A DNA stretch of 64,000 nt from Polyangiaceae bacterium (lineage in GTDB: Bacteria > Myxococcota_A > Polyangia > Polyangiales > Polyangiaceae): positions 1 to 64,000 of the forward strand of contig JAICTZ010000039.1 of assembly GCA_025936115.1 (NCBI GenBank). The letters run 5' to 3'. Made by a program: the position numbers and the translations under genes. Positions 63,897-64,000 of this stretch are shown piece after piece; position 1 is the first letter of the stretch; the number at the start of each line of letters is the position of its first letter. The notes under the pieces were generated by a model. It was not told where the DNA came from. It made no database searches and worked only from the letters and a program-made list of their open reading frames with translations.

Positions 63897-64000
63897 GCGC
63901 AGTGGTGGTGAGGCGACCCGTCGAAACATTAGTCTAGCCGAAGTTCGGCGGCACTCCGTCCGTGCGAGATGAAGTTCCGAAGCGGGCGGCCCCGGCAGTA

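Overview
The window looks like chromosomal DNA of a myxobacterium-like deltaproteobacterial lineage (Myxococcota, probably Polyangia). The support is very high GC, a long dcw cluster, glycine/serine-rich lipoproteins, a TamA/TamB outer-membrane pair, a cytochrome c-rhodanese lipoprotein and a class II HMG-CoA reductase. This placement is inference from gene content; there is no rRNA or tRNA in the window.

Bases 1-19570 are a defence island. It holds a type I-G (formerly I-U) CRISPR-Cas system on the minus strand. The effector genes run cas3, csx17 (cas8), csb1 (cas7), csb2 (cas5-cas6). A cas4-cas1 fusion and cas2 follow further left, and then a probable leader that runs off the left edge, so the array itself is outside the window. 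Three plus-strand genes sit between the effector and adaptation modules: a Uma2-family protein and a MntA/HepT toxin-antitoxin pair. Directly upstream of cas3, on the same strand and closely packed, are a WYL regulator, an AddB-like PD-(D/E)XK nuclease and an AddA-like helicase-nuclease. The order WYL, addB-like, addA-like, cas3, csx17, csb1, csb2 has gaps no larger than 66 bases and could be one transcript. An orphan tyrosine recombinase separates the island from the housekeeping genes.

Bases 19637-36204 are a complete, tightly overlapping dcw (division and cell wall) cluster on the minus strand: mraZ, rsmH, ftsL, ftsI, murE, murF, mraY, murD, ftsW, murG, murC, ftsQ, ftsA, ftsZ. murB and ddl are absent. 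Upstream of mraZ are a sigma70-like promoter and 10-base-spaced TGGG boxes that fit MraZ autoregulation. tatA lies just beyond.

Bases 36.9-53.6 kb carry envelope and housekeeping genes: the cytochrome c/rhodanese lipoprotein, a GH8 glycoside hydrolase, tamA-tamB, a lipoprotein of unknown function, a metallophosphatase, rsmE, a methyltransferase, an orphan OmpR-type response regulator and a cysteine-rich VWA lipoprotein. A stretch of about 1.3 kb (53591-54874) has no convincing intact gene but contains a possible decayed reading frame. After it come an HNH endonuclease-domain protein, uvrC, a VanW-family protein, a TetR regulator, an M15/DUF882-like peptidase, HMG-CoA reductase and a small zinc-ribbon protein.
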